A stretch of 53,978 nt of DNA from JBBPYR01 sp038199755 (GTDB lineage Bacteria; Chloroflexota; Ktedonobacteria; Ktedonobacterales; Ktedonobacteraceae), in contig JBBPYR010000187.1 of NCBI GenBank assembly GCA_038199755.1, positions 1 to 53,978 of the forward strand, in the 5' to 3' direction. Positions 6,338-15,555 of this stretch are shown here, one piece after another (positions within the stretch are counted from its first letter, which is position 1; each line of letters opens with the position of its first letter). Under the pieces are notes generated by a model. The model did not search any database, had not been told where the DNA came from, and saw only the letters and a program-made list of their open reading frames with translations. Position numbers and translations under genes: made by a program.

Positions 6338-8182
6338 ATGAACATTGAACTACAGCGCGCACGCAAACGCCAGATGTTCATTTTCTTGCTGGTCTGTTTT
6401 GGCATGATCGCCCTCCTTGGCCGCGCCTACTATTGGCAAGTCATCAATCCTGTCGTGCTCGATGGTTACACTACAAAGCAGTTGGCAAATTTTGAGCACG
6501 TCAAAAATCGTGTGCTCGACGCGCCACGCGGCCTCATCTACGACATGAATGGCCAACTGTTGGCAAGCAACGTTGTACGCGACGATGTCTACATCGAGCC
6601 CATCCAGTTCTGGAGCGACCACACCGACAGCACACAGACGATGACCGACCTGTCAGTGCTGATCAACAAACTGCATCAAATTCTGAATATAGCAGAAGAC
6701 AAACTGTATAAGGCGTTTAATTTAGGGCAAGGCAAATATCCGCTGGCAACCTACATGATCGCGCCAAGCATCAATCCGGCGACGAGCCAGCAATTACGCG
6801 CCTCGCACCTGTCGTACGTCTTTTTAGAGCCGCACCCAGTGCGCGTCTATCCCGGCGGCGATCTCGCAGCCCAAATACTGGGTTATGTAGGACCAGATCC
6901 AGACCCGAACGCCGCGACCCAGTATACTGGCTTTTATGGTATTGAGGGGCAATACAATAGCCTGCTTTCAGGCAAGCCCGGCACATTCACAGCAGAGACA
7001 GACCTGAACGGCAACCCGCTCACCGTGGGAGCAAGCTCCGGTCAACAGGCCGTCAATGGAGCAAATATCACGCTCACCATCGACAGCGTTGTCCAATACT
7101 ATGCACAGCAGATACTGGCCGAACAGGTCAAGAAAACACAGGCACAAAGCGGCACCGCCATCGTCATGAATGCGCGCACAGGTGCGATCATCGCTATGGC
7201 GAACGCGCCAACCTTTGACCCCAATAACTTTGGGAAGAGTGTTTCTGTCAAAGGCTGCGAAAACCAGCTCAGCGTGTACCTTAACTCAGCCCTGTATTGT
7301 GCCTACGAGCCAGGCTCGACCATGAAATCGGTGACGATGGCCGCCGGTCTCGATCAAGGCGTCATCACACCAAACACGACAGTTAATGACCCAGGCATCT
7401 ACTATTTTAATGATGCACAGGCGGTCACAAACTGGAACGACTTAGGCTATGGTCTCGAAACCATGACTGGCGTGCTAGAGCATTCCGCCAACGTGGGGGC
7501 TGCATTCGTGGCACACGACAAATTGGGAGCTAGCCGCTTCTACCCTTACCTGCAACAATTCGGCTTTGGCCAGCGCACCGGCCTGGCCCTACCGAATCTG
7601 GAATCCCCAGGTACCTATCGTTCGCCTCAGAACGCGCCCGCGAACTCATTGGTACCCTGGACACCTAGTGATCTGACACGGCAAGCCTTTGGCCAAAGTA
7701 TCCTGGTGACGCCTATGCAAATGGTGCAGGCATACCAAACCATCGCCAACGGTGGTGTTATGATGCGCCCCTATCTGGTGGCATCCATCAATGACAACGA
7801 CCATGTCACTACAACACAGACGCAGGTGAAGCGCCGCGTCATCAGCGCACAAGCGGCCCAACAGCTCATTAGCATGCTCAATGCAGCCGCTGACTATAAC
7901 AAACAGGCAACCTTCCCTGGCTATAGCGTCGCCGTCAAAACCGGCACCGCGACCACCCAGGGTATATCAGCAGATCAAACCGTGGCTTCGATGGCTGGCT
8001 TCTTACCAGCATCCAATCCACAATATGTCATTTTAGTAAAAATAGACCGCCCACAGGCCACCATCTTTGGTGGCACCGCAGCGGCACCTGTATGGAAATT
8101 ACTCGCGCAAGAATTAATGTGGCATTATAGTGTTCCACCCGACCTGCCTATCAATCCGACAGGGAGCAGTGGACAACCATAA
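6338..8182 (+). CDS. ftsI: Penicillin-binding protein, septal transpeptidase FtsI (PBP2/PBP3 class B)
   Basis: 614 residues. One N-terminal membrane helix (about 12-30), then the dimerisation region (APRGLIYDMNGQLLASN, 62-78; RVYPGGDLAAQILGYVG, 169-185) and the transpeptidase domain with all three active-site motifs: S327-T-M-K330, S383-A-N385, and K534-T-G-T537. It cross-links septal peptidoglycan on the outer face of the membrane. The ATG is preceded by AAGGAGA, a clear ribosome site. In dcw context, after ftsL and before ftsW, this is the division-specific enzyme rather than an elongation PBP. No PASTA domain is visible at the C-terminus, which ends in PINPTGSSGQP. Confidence 0.95.
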   Translation: MNIELQRARKRQMFIFLLVCFGMIALLGRAYYWQVINPVVLDGYTTKQLANFEHVKNRVLDAPRGLIYDMNGQLLASNVVRDDVYIEPIQFWSDHTDSTQTMTDLSVLINKLHQILNIAEDKLYKAFNLGQGKYPLATYMIAPSINPATSQQLRASHLSYVFLEPHPVRVYPGGDLAAQILGYVGPDPDPNAATQYTGFYGIEGQYNSLLSGKPGTFTAETDLNGNPLTVGASSGQQAVNGANITLTIDSVVQYYAQQILAEQVKKTQAQSGTAIVMNARTGAIIAMANAPTFDPNNFGKSVSVKGCENQLSVYLNSALYCAYEPGSTMKSVTMAAGLDQGVITPNTTVNDPGIYYFNDAQAVTNWNDLGYGLETMTGVLEHSANVGAAFVAHDKLGASRFYPYLQQFGFGQRTGLALPNLESPGTYRSPQNAPANSLVPWTPSDLTRQAFGQSILVTPMQMVQAYQTIANGGVMMRPYLVASINDNDHVTTTQTQVKRRVISAQAAQQLISMLNAAADYNKQATFPGYSVAVKTGTATTQGISADQTVASMAGFLPASNPQYVILVKIDRPQATIFGGTAAAPVWKLLAQELMWHYSVPPDLPINPTGSSGQP

Positions 8183-8199
8183 CAAGTTGTAGGGAAATA

Positions 8200-8520
8200 A
8201 TGCAATCAGAAAAAAAACAATCGTCTTCCAACAATATGGAACTCAGCAATATATGGCAAGAATTATTAGGAGAGCAATCACTTGACGCGGAAAATTCACC
8301 TACTGCAAGTGAGAGCACAAGTGTCGAGGAAGTCGAGCAAATGCAAGAGGCCACGACACCAACAGAAGCGATTCCAACCTTACCCAGCGATCCCTGGAGT
8401 GAACTAGTACTAGCCAGAGGTACCGAAATGATAGACCTGAGCCAGCTCCAATTACATATGAGCGATCAGGATGTAGAGCAAATCTTGCAACTAATGCAAG
8501 AAGACCAACCCAACCCGTAG
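8200..8520 (+). CDS. Hypothetical acidic protein between ftsI and ftsW
   Basis: A 106-residue acidic protein, no membrane segment, no recognised domain. The N-terminal half is Ser/Thr/Glu rich and likely disordered; the C-terminal half (LVLARGTEMIDLSQLQLHMS then DQDVEQILQLMQEDQ) looks helical. It starts 17 bp after ftsI with TAGGGAAATA before the ATG, so it is probably co-transcribed. The stop TAG lies in a copy of the GTAGGG repeat beginning at 8515, so the C-terminus may have been set by repeat insertion. A role in the divisome is suggested only by location. Confidence 0.7.
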   Translation: MQSEKKQSSSNNMELSNIWQELLGEQSLDAENSPTASESTSVEEVEQMQEATTPTEAIPTLPSDPWSELVLARGTEMIDLSQLQLHMSDQDVEQILQLMQEDQPNP

Positions 8521-8686
8521 GGACGAGATACCTCCTTGCCGACTGCCTGAGCGAAGCTAGGACGATAGTCCGTTGACAGAATGAGTAAGGAGTTCGTTGG
8601 CAGTTGGAATAGAGAGTTTATCGCGCGCCCCGTCTCGACACGACGAGGCCATCACAACACCGTAGGGGCCAGATTTATCGCACCCC
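8515..8686 (+). repeat. Intergenic repeats before ftsW, one copy apparently split
   Basis: 8515-8530 reads CCGTAGGGACGAGATA, the first part of the common repeat; the matching second part TTTATCGCGCGCCCC is at 8617-8631. The intervening ~86 bp contains GAGCGAAGCTAG, a motif found again in the repeat region at 49.4-49.6 kb. A second, intact copy is at 8660-8686. The rest of the 8521-8846 gap has a small inverted repeat (TTGTGGG 8745-8751 / CCCACAA 8761-8767) and AT-rich DNA with TATACT at 8806, a weak -10 candidate for ftsW. Confidence 0.7.
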
Positions 8687-8846
8687 TTGTCAACCAGTAG
8701 GGATGTCCCTCGTGGGCATCCAATGCCAACCAATAATCTGCCTCTTGTGGGCACTCAATACCCACAAAGGTATACACATAATTTATATCTGTTCTCTGTA
8801 GTGAGTATACTAGAATAAATGTTCTATGTCAAGGGCTAAATAATTT

Positions 8847-10505
8847 ATGGCACGTGATTGGTCAAAAAGAACACAAAAAGCGAATGAAGAATCGGCAAAA
8901 AGCGAACGCGCCAAAGCAAGAGCGCGTCAAGAGCAGGTGCCACCAATAGTACGCTCTCCCGCATTGGAGTCAGCGGAAAAAGAGCGTGCTCAGGACCAGG
9001 CGAAGAAGGGCACAGCTCGTGCCAATTTGCGCCCACATCGTGATGCCAACTCTGTGCGCTACGCAGCAGAGGAAACGCTTGTCCGACCATCATTACCGCG
9101 TAAAAGCCTACCACGCCAGAAAAACATTCTTGGCCGCGCCGGTGCTCTTGACATACCTTCTGTGCGCCAGAACATACAGCCGCGCTCCGGCATCACCGCA
9201 GCTTGGCGTCTACGTACGCCAGAGGCTGCCTCGGCACCCAAGCAAGAGGCTGAATATCCCAGCATTAGCGAGGAAGAGAAGAAAAAACTTGCCGAGCTAG
9301 AAATGCGCTTACCGCGTGTAGCTGGCAAAATTGATGCATGGTTACTCATTGTGGTCATAGCCCTGATCTGCCTTGGACTCATCATGGTCTTTAGTTCCAG
9401 CTCTTTTATCGCCGCCCAGTACTATGGTGATGCATCCTACTTCTTCCAGAAGCAGTTACTGTGGGTCATCATCGGCATTCCGGTGATGCTCGTCACCATG
9501 CGTATAGATTATCGTCTGTGGCGGCGTTTCTCGCTGGTTGGCCTGATTATCGTTGTGCCAATGCTGGTCCTTGTGCTCAAGTTTGGTACAACCACCTATG
9601 GAGCCTCGCGCTGGTTCAAACTAGGCTTTGCCTCTTTTCAACCAAGCGAATTTGCCAAACTCGTGTTGGCCTTATACATCGCAGATTGGTTGGCTCGCAA
9701 AGGCAAACAGGTCAGCACCTTCCTTTACGGACTGGCTCCATTTATTATCCTTCTTGGTGTCATTCTCGGATTGGTGTTGCTGGAAAACGACATGGGAACC
9801 GCCATCATCATCGCGGGTCTCGCGGCAGCCATGTTCTTTACAGCAGGCGCAAATATCATACAGTTTCTGCTCGCGATGGCTGGCGGTGGCGTGGTCTTTT
9901 TCCTGCAGGCCATCTTCAAAGCTTATCGCTATGCACGTTTGATTGGCTTTCTCAATCCCTTCAAGGGCATTTATGATCTTAACTTACAACTCTATCAATC
10001 ATTATTAGCACTGGGGTCCGGTGGCTTGTTCGGCGTTGGTCTGGGTGCCAGCCGCCAGAAGACAGGCTACTTGCCATTTCCTTATAGCGACTCGATCTTC
10101 GCCATTCTCGGTGAAGAACTCGGTTTTATTGGTTCTGCTCTTATCATTGCGCTTTTCCTTTTCCTGGCGTTCCGGGGCTTCCGCCTCGCACGCCGCACGC
10201 CGGACATCTACGGCGCACTACTGGCAACAGGCATCACAACATGGTTGGTGTTACAGGCATTGATTAACATCGGTGCCTCGACCGGCTCCATCCCATATAC
10301 GGGTGTTCCGCTACCGTTTATCAGTTTCGGTGGTTCATCGCTGGTCATCTCTATGGGTGCCATCGGTGTACTACTCAATATCTCTCGTTATATTCAGGAG
10401 CCAGAAGTTCCCGCGCTCTCTCGTCGCACCATTGCCATTGGCAAGAATACTATCGCAAAGAAGACGAAAAAGCGCTCGGCTACGGCTTCGGCAACCAACT
10501 CGTAG
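8847..10505 (+). CDS. ftsW: Lipid II polymerase FtsW (SEDS family)
   Basis: 552 residues. A cytoplasmic Arg/Lys/Ala-rich extension of about 165 residues, unusual in length, precedes ten hydrophobic segments. SEDS motifs are present: FSSSSFIAAQYYGDASYFF, the ENDMGTAIIIAG loop, PYSDSIFAILGEELGFIG and PLPFISFGGSSL near the C-terminus. FtsW polymerises glycan strands from lipid II at the septum together with FtsI. RodA is the alternative, but position between ftsI and murG supports FtsW. The long disordered N-terminus may be a docking region for other divisome parts (inference). The tail is basic (KKTKKRSATAS). Confidence 0.94.
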   Translation: MARDWSKRTQKANEESAKSERAKARARQEQVPPIVRSPALESAEKERAQDQAKKGTARANLRPHRDANSVRYAAEETLVRPSLPRKSLPRQKNILGRAGALDIPSVRQNIQPRSGITAAWRLRTPEAASAPKQEAEYPSISEEEKKKLAELEMRLPRVAGKIDAWLLIVVIALICLGLIMVFSSSSFIAAQYYGDASYFFQKQLLWVIIGIPVMLVTMRIDYRLWRRFSLVGLIIVVPMLVLVLKFGTTTYGASRWFKLGFASFQPSEFAKLVLALYIADWLARKGKQVSTFLYGLAPFIILLGVILGLVLLENDMGTAIIIAGLAAAMFFTAGANIIQFLLAMAGGGVVFFLQAIFKAYRYARLIGFLNPFKGIYDLNLQLYQSLLALGSGGLFGVGLGASRQKTGYLPFPYSDSIFAILGEELGFIGSALIIALFLFLAFRGFRLARRTPDIYGALLATGITTWLVLQALINIGASTGSIPYTGVPLPFISFGGSSLVISMGAIGVLLNISRYIQEPEVPALSRRTIAIGKNTIAKKTKKRSATASATNS

Positions 10506-10579
10506 GCGTGGGGCCTTGCCCCTATGGAAACGTTCATTACTAGTTCTGGTTATTGTTTTAATAAAACCTTTAGGACCAT

Positions 10580-11740
10580 ATGAAAGTACTTATATCTGGC
10601 GGCGGTACTGGCGGGCATATTTATCCAGCCCTAGCGGTAGCGCAGCAACTACAACAAGAATATCAGGCAGACATTCTCTATCTCGGTAGCGACGATGGTC
10701 TAGAAACCTCATTGATTCCCGCGGCTGGCCTGCGCCTCGCGCTCATTAAGGCTGGCAAGCTGCAACGTTTTATGTCGTGGCGTACAGTAACCGACGTAGC
10801 GCGTATTCCTGTAGGGATGGCCCAGGCCATCAACATTGTCCGTCAGTTTCATCCTGACGTGGCATTCACCAGTGGCGGCTATGTCGCAGTCCCCGCCGGG
10901 CTTGCCGCTCGTCTGAACGGTGTCCCATTCCTAATGCACCAGCAAGACGTGCCGCCAAACCTGTCGAATCGCTTGCTAGCACCCTTAGCAACACGTATCT
11001 CAGTCGCGTTTGCTGACTCGCTGCCCTACTTTCCGGCGCACAAAACCGTGCAACTCGGCAACCCGATGCGCCAAGCCATTCTAGACATACGGCAGCAATC
11101 GTCACAGCAGGCACGTGCTACACTCGGCATGTCAGCAAACTTGCCCTTGCTGCTCGTGACAGGTGGCAGCCAGGGAGCGCGACACCTGAATCAAACCGTC
11201 TGTGATGCCTTACCCGAACTCTTGCAGTTTTGCCAAGTTCTACAGATCAGTGGCCCAAAACTCTTCGCGGAGACGCGTGATCGCGCCAATTCCACCCTGA
11301 GTAGCCTGAGTGAGGAGTTGCAGCAGCGTTATCGTCTCGTGGCCTACATGGACGAAGACATGCCACTAGCATTACAAAGCGCAACGGTCATCCTTTGTCG
11401 TGCCGGAGCCTCAACGCTGAGTGAACTGGCAGTACTTGGCAAGCCGAGCATTCTGGTGCCATTGCCGCCAGCTATCGGCAACTCGCCACAAGAGGCCAAC
11501 GCCGCCATGTTTGGTAACAAGCAGGCCGCCGAAGTTATCTCTGATACAGATCTGAAACCCGAATTACTTGTAATGCGTGTCAAATCTATAACTACCTCTT
11601 TTACATCTTTGCAGCATATGGCTGAGGCTGTCAGCTCGTTTGCACGGCCAGACGCCACGCAAGACATTGTGAAACAGGTTGTGCAGTTAGCAAAAAAAAC
11701 AACAACCCTAACATCCCGACGCGAGGTATTAAGCATTTGA
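10580..11740 (+). CDS. murG: UDP-GlcNAc:lipid I N-acetylglucosaminyltransferase MurG
   Basis: 386 residues, slightly longer than usual. The N-terminus MKVLISGGGTGGHIYPALAV (GGGTGGH 7-13) is the lipid I-binding loop; later LLVTGGSQGARHLNQTV and RAGASTLSELAVLGKPSILV are the UDP-GlcNAc-binding motifs. It makes lipid II on the inner face of the membrane. AGGA lies six bases before the ATG. Its TGA stop overlaps the TTG start of murC by 4 bp (TTGA), so the two are translationally coupled. Clear family member. Confidence 0.96.
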   Translation: MKVLISGGGTGGHIYPALAVAQQLQQEYQADILYLGSDDGLETSLIPAAGLRLALIKAGKLQRFMSWRTVTDVARIPVGMAQAINIVRQFHPDVAFTSGGYVAVPAGLAARLNGVPFLMHQQDVPPNLSNRLLAPLATRISVAFADSLPYFPAHKTVQLGNPMRQAILDIRQQSSQQARATLGMSANLPLLLVTGGSQGARHLNQTVCDALPELLQFCQVLQISGPKLFAETRDRANSTLSSLSEELQQRYRLVAYMDEDMPLALQSATVILCRAGASTLSELAVLGKPSILVPLPPAIGNSPQEANAAMFGNKQAAEVISDTDLKPELLVMRVKSITTSFTSLQHMAEAVSSFARPDATQDIVKQVVQLAKKTTTLTSRREVLSI

Positions 11741-13278
11741 GCAAGTCACGATTGCATTTCATGGGCATTGGCGGTCAAGGTATCTCGGCGATAGCGCAGA
11801 TGGCGCAAATCGCTGGTGAGACCGTGAGCGGTTGCGACCAGCGTGCATCTGCCACCACTCAAGCCTTGGAGCGCGTCGGAATTCCTATCGCCATCGGGCA
11901 CGATGCAGCACATCTTGCAGATATCGATACGCTGGTAATTAGCCCGGCAATTCCTGCCCTCGACCCACACAACCCAGAGTTGGTGGCGGCACGCGAAGAG
12001 GGGAAGCGCGTCATCACATGGCAAGAATTGCTTGGCGACCTGATGCACGATAAATGTGTCCTTTCCGTCAGTGGTGTGCATGGCAAAGGCACCGCCACCG
12101 CCATGCTCTCACTCATGCTGGTTGATGCTGGGCTTGATCCAACCTGCGAGATTGGTGCCATTGTGCCGCGTTTCGCCGCCAACTATCGCCTGGGCAAGAG
12201 CCAGTATTTTGTCAACGAAGCCGACGAGTTCAACCATAATTTCTGGCACTATCACCCACGCCTGGTGATCGTGACCTCTATTGAGTTTGAGCATCCAGAA
12301 TTCTTCGCTGACTACGAGGCCTTTATGAATGCCTTCGTGCATTTTATCCGTGGCATGGACATGCACAGCGACTGGCCCTTACCGCCAACGCTTATTCTCA
12401 ATGCCGATAGCCCTGGTTGCCTGGACCTGCAACAGCGACTCAGCGATTGGCCAGGACAGATCGTCCACTATCGCATTGCCATGAATAGTGCAGACACAAG
12501 CGAAACATCTGCAACAAGTGAAACAATGCTAGTAGAAAAACAAAGCAGTGAAACGCCAACTCAAGCGAAAAACCATGCAACCTACGTTGCATTTGATATA
12601 CGACTGGATGGTGAAACGAGCTTTCGTGTGCGCACAGATCAGGTTGGCGAAGCGTCACGGACAGAGGAGCCAACCATCCATTTACAGTTGCCAGGCATAC
12701 CGAACATTCAAAACAGCCTAGCCGCGTTTGCCGCGGCATCAATGCTAGGAATAGATGTCCAGACCATCAAGCACACCCTAGAGGGTTTTAGCGGCATACG
12801 GAGACGTTTTGAAATTCGTCACCAGGGTCCGCTGACACTCAACGGGCGCGTCGCCGATATTCTGCTGATCGATGATTACGCACACCATCCGACAGCGATT
12901 GCCGCGGCTATTGAAGCCACACGCCGTCGCTATCCAGGGCATCGCATCGTAGCCGTCTATCAACCGCATATGTATAGTCGTACCAAAACATTTTTTGCGC
13001 AATTCTTATCTGCATTCGATAGTGCCGATAGTATCATTATTGCCGATATTTTTCCGGCACGAGAGCACGATACCGGACTTGTGCATGCACGCGATTTGGT
13101 CGCGGCCATGACACAACGTTCAGCTACACAAAGACAAGTCCAGCACAGTGGCAGCATAGCAGCCACAACCACACTCTTACAGCAGCACCTGCGTACAGGT
13201 GATGTTGTGCTGATTATGGGTGCGGGCGATATCTATCTCGTAACGGAAAACCTGTTACGTGGAGCAAAGCAAGCATAA
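11737..13278 (+). CDS. murC: UDP-N-acetylmuramate-L-alanine ligase MurC (atypical P-loop)
   Basis: 513 residues. Mur ligase layout: Rossmann-like N-domain (MGIGGQGISAIAQMA, 9-23), ATPase domain with GVHGKGTAT (113-121), EADE (161-164), and C-domain with IDDYAHHPTAI and VYQPHMYSRTKTFF. MurC adds L-Ala to UDP-MurNAc in the cytoplasm. Two oddities: the Walker-A reads GKG-T where Mur ligases have GKT-T (a GKG form is known in folylpolyglutamate synthase relatives), and the switch region SIEFEHPEFF (181-190) looks more like the recycling ligase Mpl than MurC, whereas the C-domain is MurC-like. About 50 residues longer than typical, with an insert around 245-285. TTG start in the TTGA overlap with murG. 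Place between murG and murB supports MurC. Confidence 0.88.
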   Translation: MSKSRLHFMGIGGQGISAIAQMAQIAGETVSGCDQRASATTQALERVGIPIAIGHDAAHLADIDTLVISPAIPALDPHNPELVAAREEGKRVITWQELLGDLMHDKCVLSVSGVHGKGTATAMLSLMLVDAGLDPTCEIGAIVPRFAANYRLGKSQYFVNEADEFNHNFWHYHPRLVIVTSIEFEHPEFFADYEAFMNAFVHFIRGMDMHSDWPLPPTLILNADSPGCLDLQQRLSDWPGQIVHYRIAMNSADTSETSATSETMLVEKQSSETPTQAKNHATYVAFDIRLDGETSFRVRTDQVGEASRTEEPTIHLQLPGIPNIQNSLAAFAAASMLGIDVQTIKHTLEGFSGIRRRFEIRHQGPLTLNGRVADILLIDDYAHHPTAIAAAIEATRRRYPGHRIVAVYQPHMYSRTKTFFAQFLSAFDSADSIIIADIFPAREHDTGLVHARDLVAAMTQRSATQRQVQHSGSIAATTTLLQQHLRTGDVVLIMGAGDIYLVTENLLRGAKQA

Positions 13279-13292
13279 AAAGGATTGTACAG

Positions 13293-14330
13293 ATGACATT
13301 TGAGACCGAGACAGCCTATAACGAACTACACACACACTTTGGTAAGCGGGTGAAGCGCGAAGAACCCTTAGCGCGTCACAGCACCTTTGGTGTGGGCGGC
13401 GTTGCTGATCTCTGGATCTCACTCGACACACGTGCAGACCTTATCAGTCTGGTCTCGCTCTGCGCTGATCGTCAATGGCCGTTATTGTTCGCGGGCAATG
13501 GCACTAACGTGCTGTATGCCGATACAGGCGTGCGTGGCATTGTCGCCCGCATAGCCCTCAATGGCTACACTATTGAAGATCAAGGCAATGGCCATGCACT
13601 CTTACAAGCAGAGGCTGGCGTGAGTTGGCCGCGCTTGCTGAACGAGTTAGCTCCCATGGGCTGGGGAGGGCTAGAATTTGGCCCAGGCATCCCTGGCACC
13701 CTTGGTGGCGGCGTCATCAGCAATGCAGGAGCGCACAACAGTGATTTGGGGCGTGTCCTTGAGTGGGTTGAAGTATTGGATGCACGAGCAAGCGATGCAG
13801 GTGACAGCAACCCACACAGCATCGCACCCGTCACGCTACGCTACGCCCATGATGAGTTAGATCTGGCCTATCGTCATAGCCGTTTTCGCGCACAACGACG
13901 TGTGCAATTTGATGAACATGGCTATCCTGTAGCGGCTCCACGCAAACTCATCGAGCCATCCGAAATTATCTTGCAGTTGGGCATTCAGCTTCATCACGAA
14001 GACCCGCAACAACTGCGTCAGACCATAGAGGCACATAAACAACATCGCAAGACGACCCAGCCCGTGCAACAAAGCGCAGGCTCCGTCTTCAAAAACCCGC
14101 TGGGGGATCACGCGGGACGACTCATCGAGGCCGTAGGCCTGAAAGGGGCAAAACATGGGGGCGCACAAATTTCACAGCGTCACGCGAACTTTATTGTCAA
14201 TGTAGGCGGCGCAAGTGCGGCAGACGTTGCCGCACTCATTCAGGTGGCACACAACCGCGTCAAAGAACAATTTGGTGTGGAGTTGGAGCTAGAAGTGGAA
14301 TTGCGCGGAGAGTGGAAGGTATTATCATGA
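13293..14330 (+). CDS. murB: UDP-N-acetylenolpyruvoylglucosamine reductase MurB
   Basis: 345 residues, FAD-linked oxidoreductase. Visible motifs: ARHSTFGVGGVADLW near residue 28, FAGNGTNVLYADTGVRGIV, GWGGLEFGPGIPGTLGGGVI with SNAGAHNSD, the YRHSRFRAQ segment, and QSAGSVFKNPLGDHAGRLIE near the C-terminus carrying the catalytic serine region. It reduces UDP-GlcNAc-enolpyruvate to UDP-MurNAc with NADPH. It starts 14 bp after murC behind AAAGGA, and its TGA stop overlaps the ftsQ start (ATGA). The SAGSVFKNP region corresponds to type II MurB in spacing; not tested further. Confidence 0.96.
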   Translation: MTFETETAYNELHTHFGKRVKREEPLARHSTFGVGGVADLWISLDTRADLISLVSLCADRQWPLLFAGNGTNVLYADTGVRGIVARIALNGYTIEDQGNGHALLQAEAGVSWPRLLNELAPMGWGGLEFGPGIPGTLGGGVISNAGAHNSDLGRVLEWVEVLDARASDAGDSNPHSIAPVTLRYAHDELDLAYRHSRFRAQRRVQFDEHGYPVAAPRKLIEPSEIILQLGIQLHHEDPQQLRQTIEAHKQHRKTTQPVQQSAGSVFKNPLGDHAGRLIEAVGLKGAKHGGAQISQRHANFIVNVGGASAADVAALIQVAHNRVKEQFGVELELEVELRGEWKVLS

Positions 14331-15505
14331 CGGAGAAAAAACCACTACGAGAACAAAGAGCCTCATATAGCTATGGACAACAGGAGCGGCAGCAACAGCG
14401 CGAACAGCAGCAGCCCCTGATGTCTGAAGCAAGGGTTGCCCGCCCAGGCAACAGACATGAGCTAGCGGACAATGACGTTGTACAATCACGAAAACGCAAT
14501 GTTGTAATGACACCACAGGCTGACCCCTCGGCGGCGTGGAATACCTTCGCGCAACGCCAGGAGGAGCGCAGGCGCGCACGGGCACAACCGCGCACCTATA
14601 CACGGTTAGTGCCGCGCACCTTTGCCCAGACAGGCATACACGCATCCAGCGGACGTATCCCTGCGGTCAAACGCCTATCGGCACAAAATAACTCACCTAT
14701 TCCGACCCGTAGCGGACGTGTTGTCGCCAAACGCAACTGGTTCTTGCGCATTCTCGCCCTGCTCTTTGGCAGTACAGCGATTATCTTGGCCGCAACCTTT
14801 GTCTTCACCAGCAACGCGTTTCGCATCGAGCAGGTCAATGTCAGCGGTACCCATAACCAGACACTGATCGACGCCATTCAGCGCATGGGCATGCAGAAAC
14901 AAAACATCTTCCTGGTCAATGTTACTGCCATTACCAGCCAGGTAGAAGCGTATCCACTCGTCGCCTCAGCCAGTCTGAGCAAACAGTGGCCCAACCAGTT
15001 ACTCATCAACGTTGTTGAGCGACAGCCTGTTCTCCTCTGGCAAACCACCCAGGGGACATACAGTGTCGATAGCCAGGGCGTAGTCATCGCCCGCGCCAGC
15101 GACACTATTGGCATTGATCGCCTGATGACCGTCGTCGATACACGGGTACAGAACAAAAATCAGATCATACACCCTGGAATGCGCTTAAATGCCAGCGACA
15201 TCGCCTTTGCCAGCAATGTATTCCAACGCCTACCACAGCTGATAGGCACAAGTACATTCAAGCTACGCTATGACGGTGGCTCAAAGGCCAACCAGAGCAG
15301 CAATACAACCAACATGACGACATATACCATTGAAAGTTCTTCTGGTTGGGTCGCCTATCTCGGCACCGCCGACGATAGCAATCCACTAGATAACCGTTTG
15401 ACCGAATTGCAGACCATTCTCTCACTGGCCCAGCAGCAGCAAATGTCGCTGGCAACCATCGACCTGCGCTATGGTCTGCATCCGGTCTACACCGTAAAAC
15501 CCTAA
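14327..15505 (+). CDS. ftsQ: Cell division protein FtsQ/DivIB
   Basis: 392 residues starting MTEKKPLREQRASYSYGQQE. ATG 14327 overlaps the murB stop as ATGA and has GGAGAG-GGAAGG upstream; an ATG 15 bases earlier is less likely. A long cytoplasmic Gln/Arg-rich region (1-135), one membrane helix (about 138-160), a POTRA domain (about 165-235; FRIEQVNVSGTHNQTLIDAI) and a beta domain (ERQPVLLWQTTQGTYSVDSQ GVVIA; the FtsQ fold). FtsQ is the scaffold for FtsL and FtsB in the divisome. The N-terminal region is much longer than the typical 20-60 residues, matching the long N-terminus of FtsW here. Confidence 0.93.
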   Translation: MTEKKPLREQRASYSYGQQERQQQREQQQPLMSEARVARPGNRHELADNDVVQSRKRNVVMTPQADPSAAWNTFAQRQEERRRARAQPRTYTRLVPRTFAQTGIHASSGRIPAVKRLSAQNNSPIPTRSGRVVAKRNWFLRILALLFGSTAIILAATFVFTSNAFRIEQVNVSGTHNQTLIDAIQRMGMQKQNIFLVNVTAITSQVEAYPLVASASLSKQWPNQLLINVVERQPVLLWQTTQGTYSVDSQGVVIARASDTIGIDRLMTVVDTRVQNKNQIIHPGMRLNASDIAFASNVFQRLPQLIGTSTFKLRYDGGSKANQSSNTTNMTTYTIESSSGWVAYLGTADDSNPLDNRLTELQTILSLAQQQQMSLATIDLRYGLHPVYTVKP

Positions 15506-15555
15506 AACATTTTCGTAGTGCGTCTCACATGGACCGCCCAATAGGAGCGAATATC

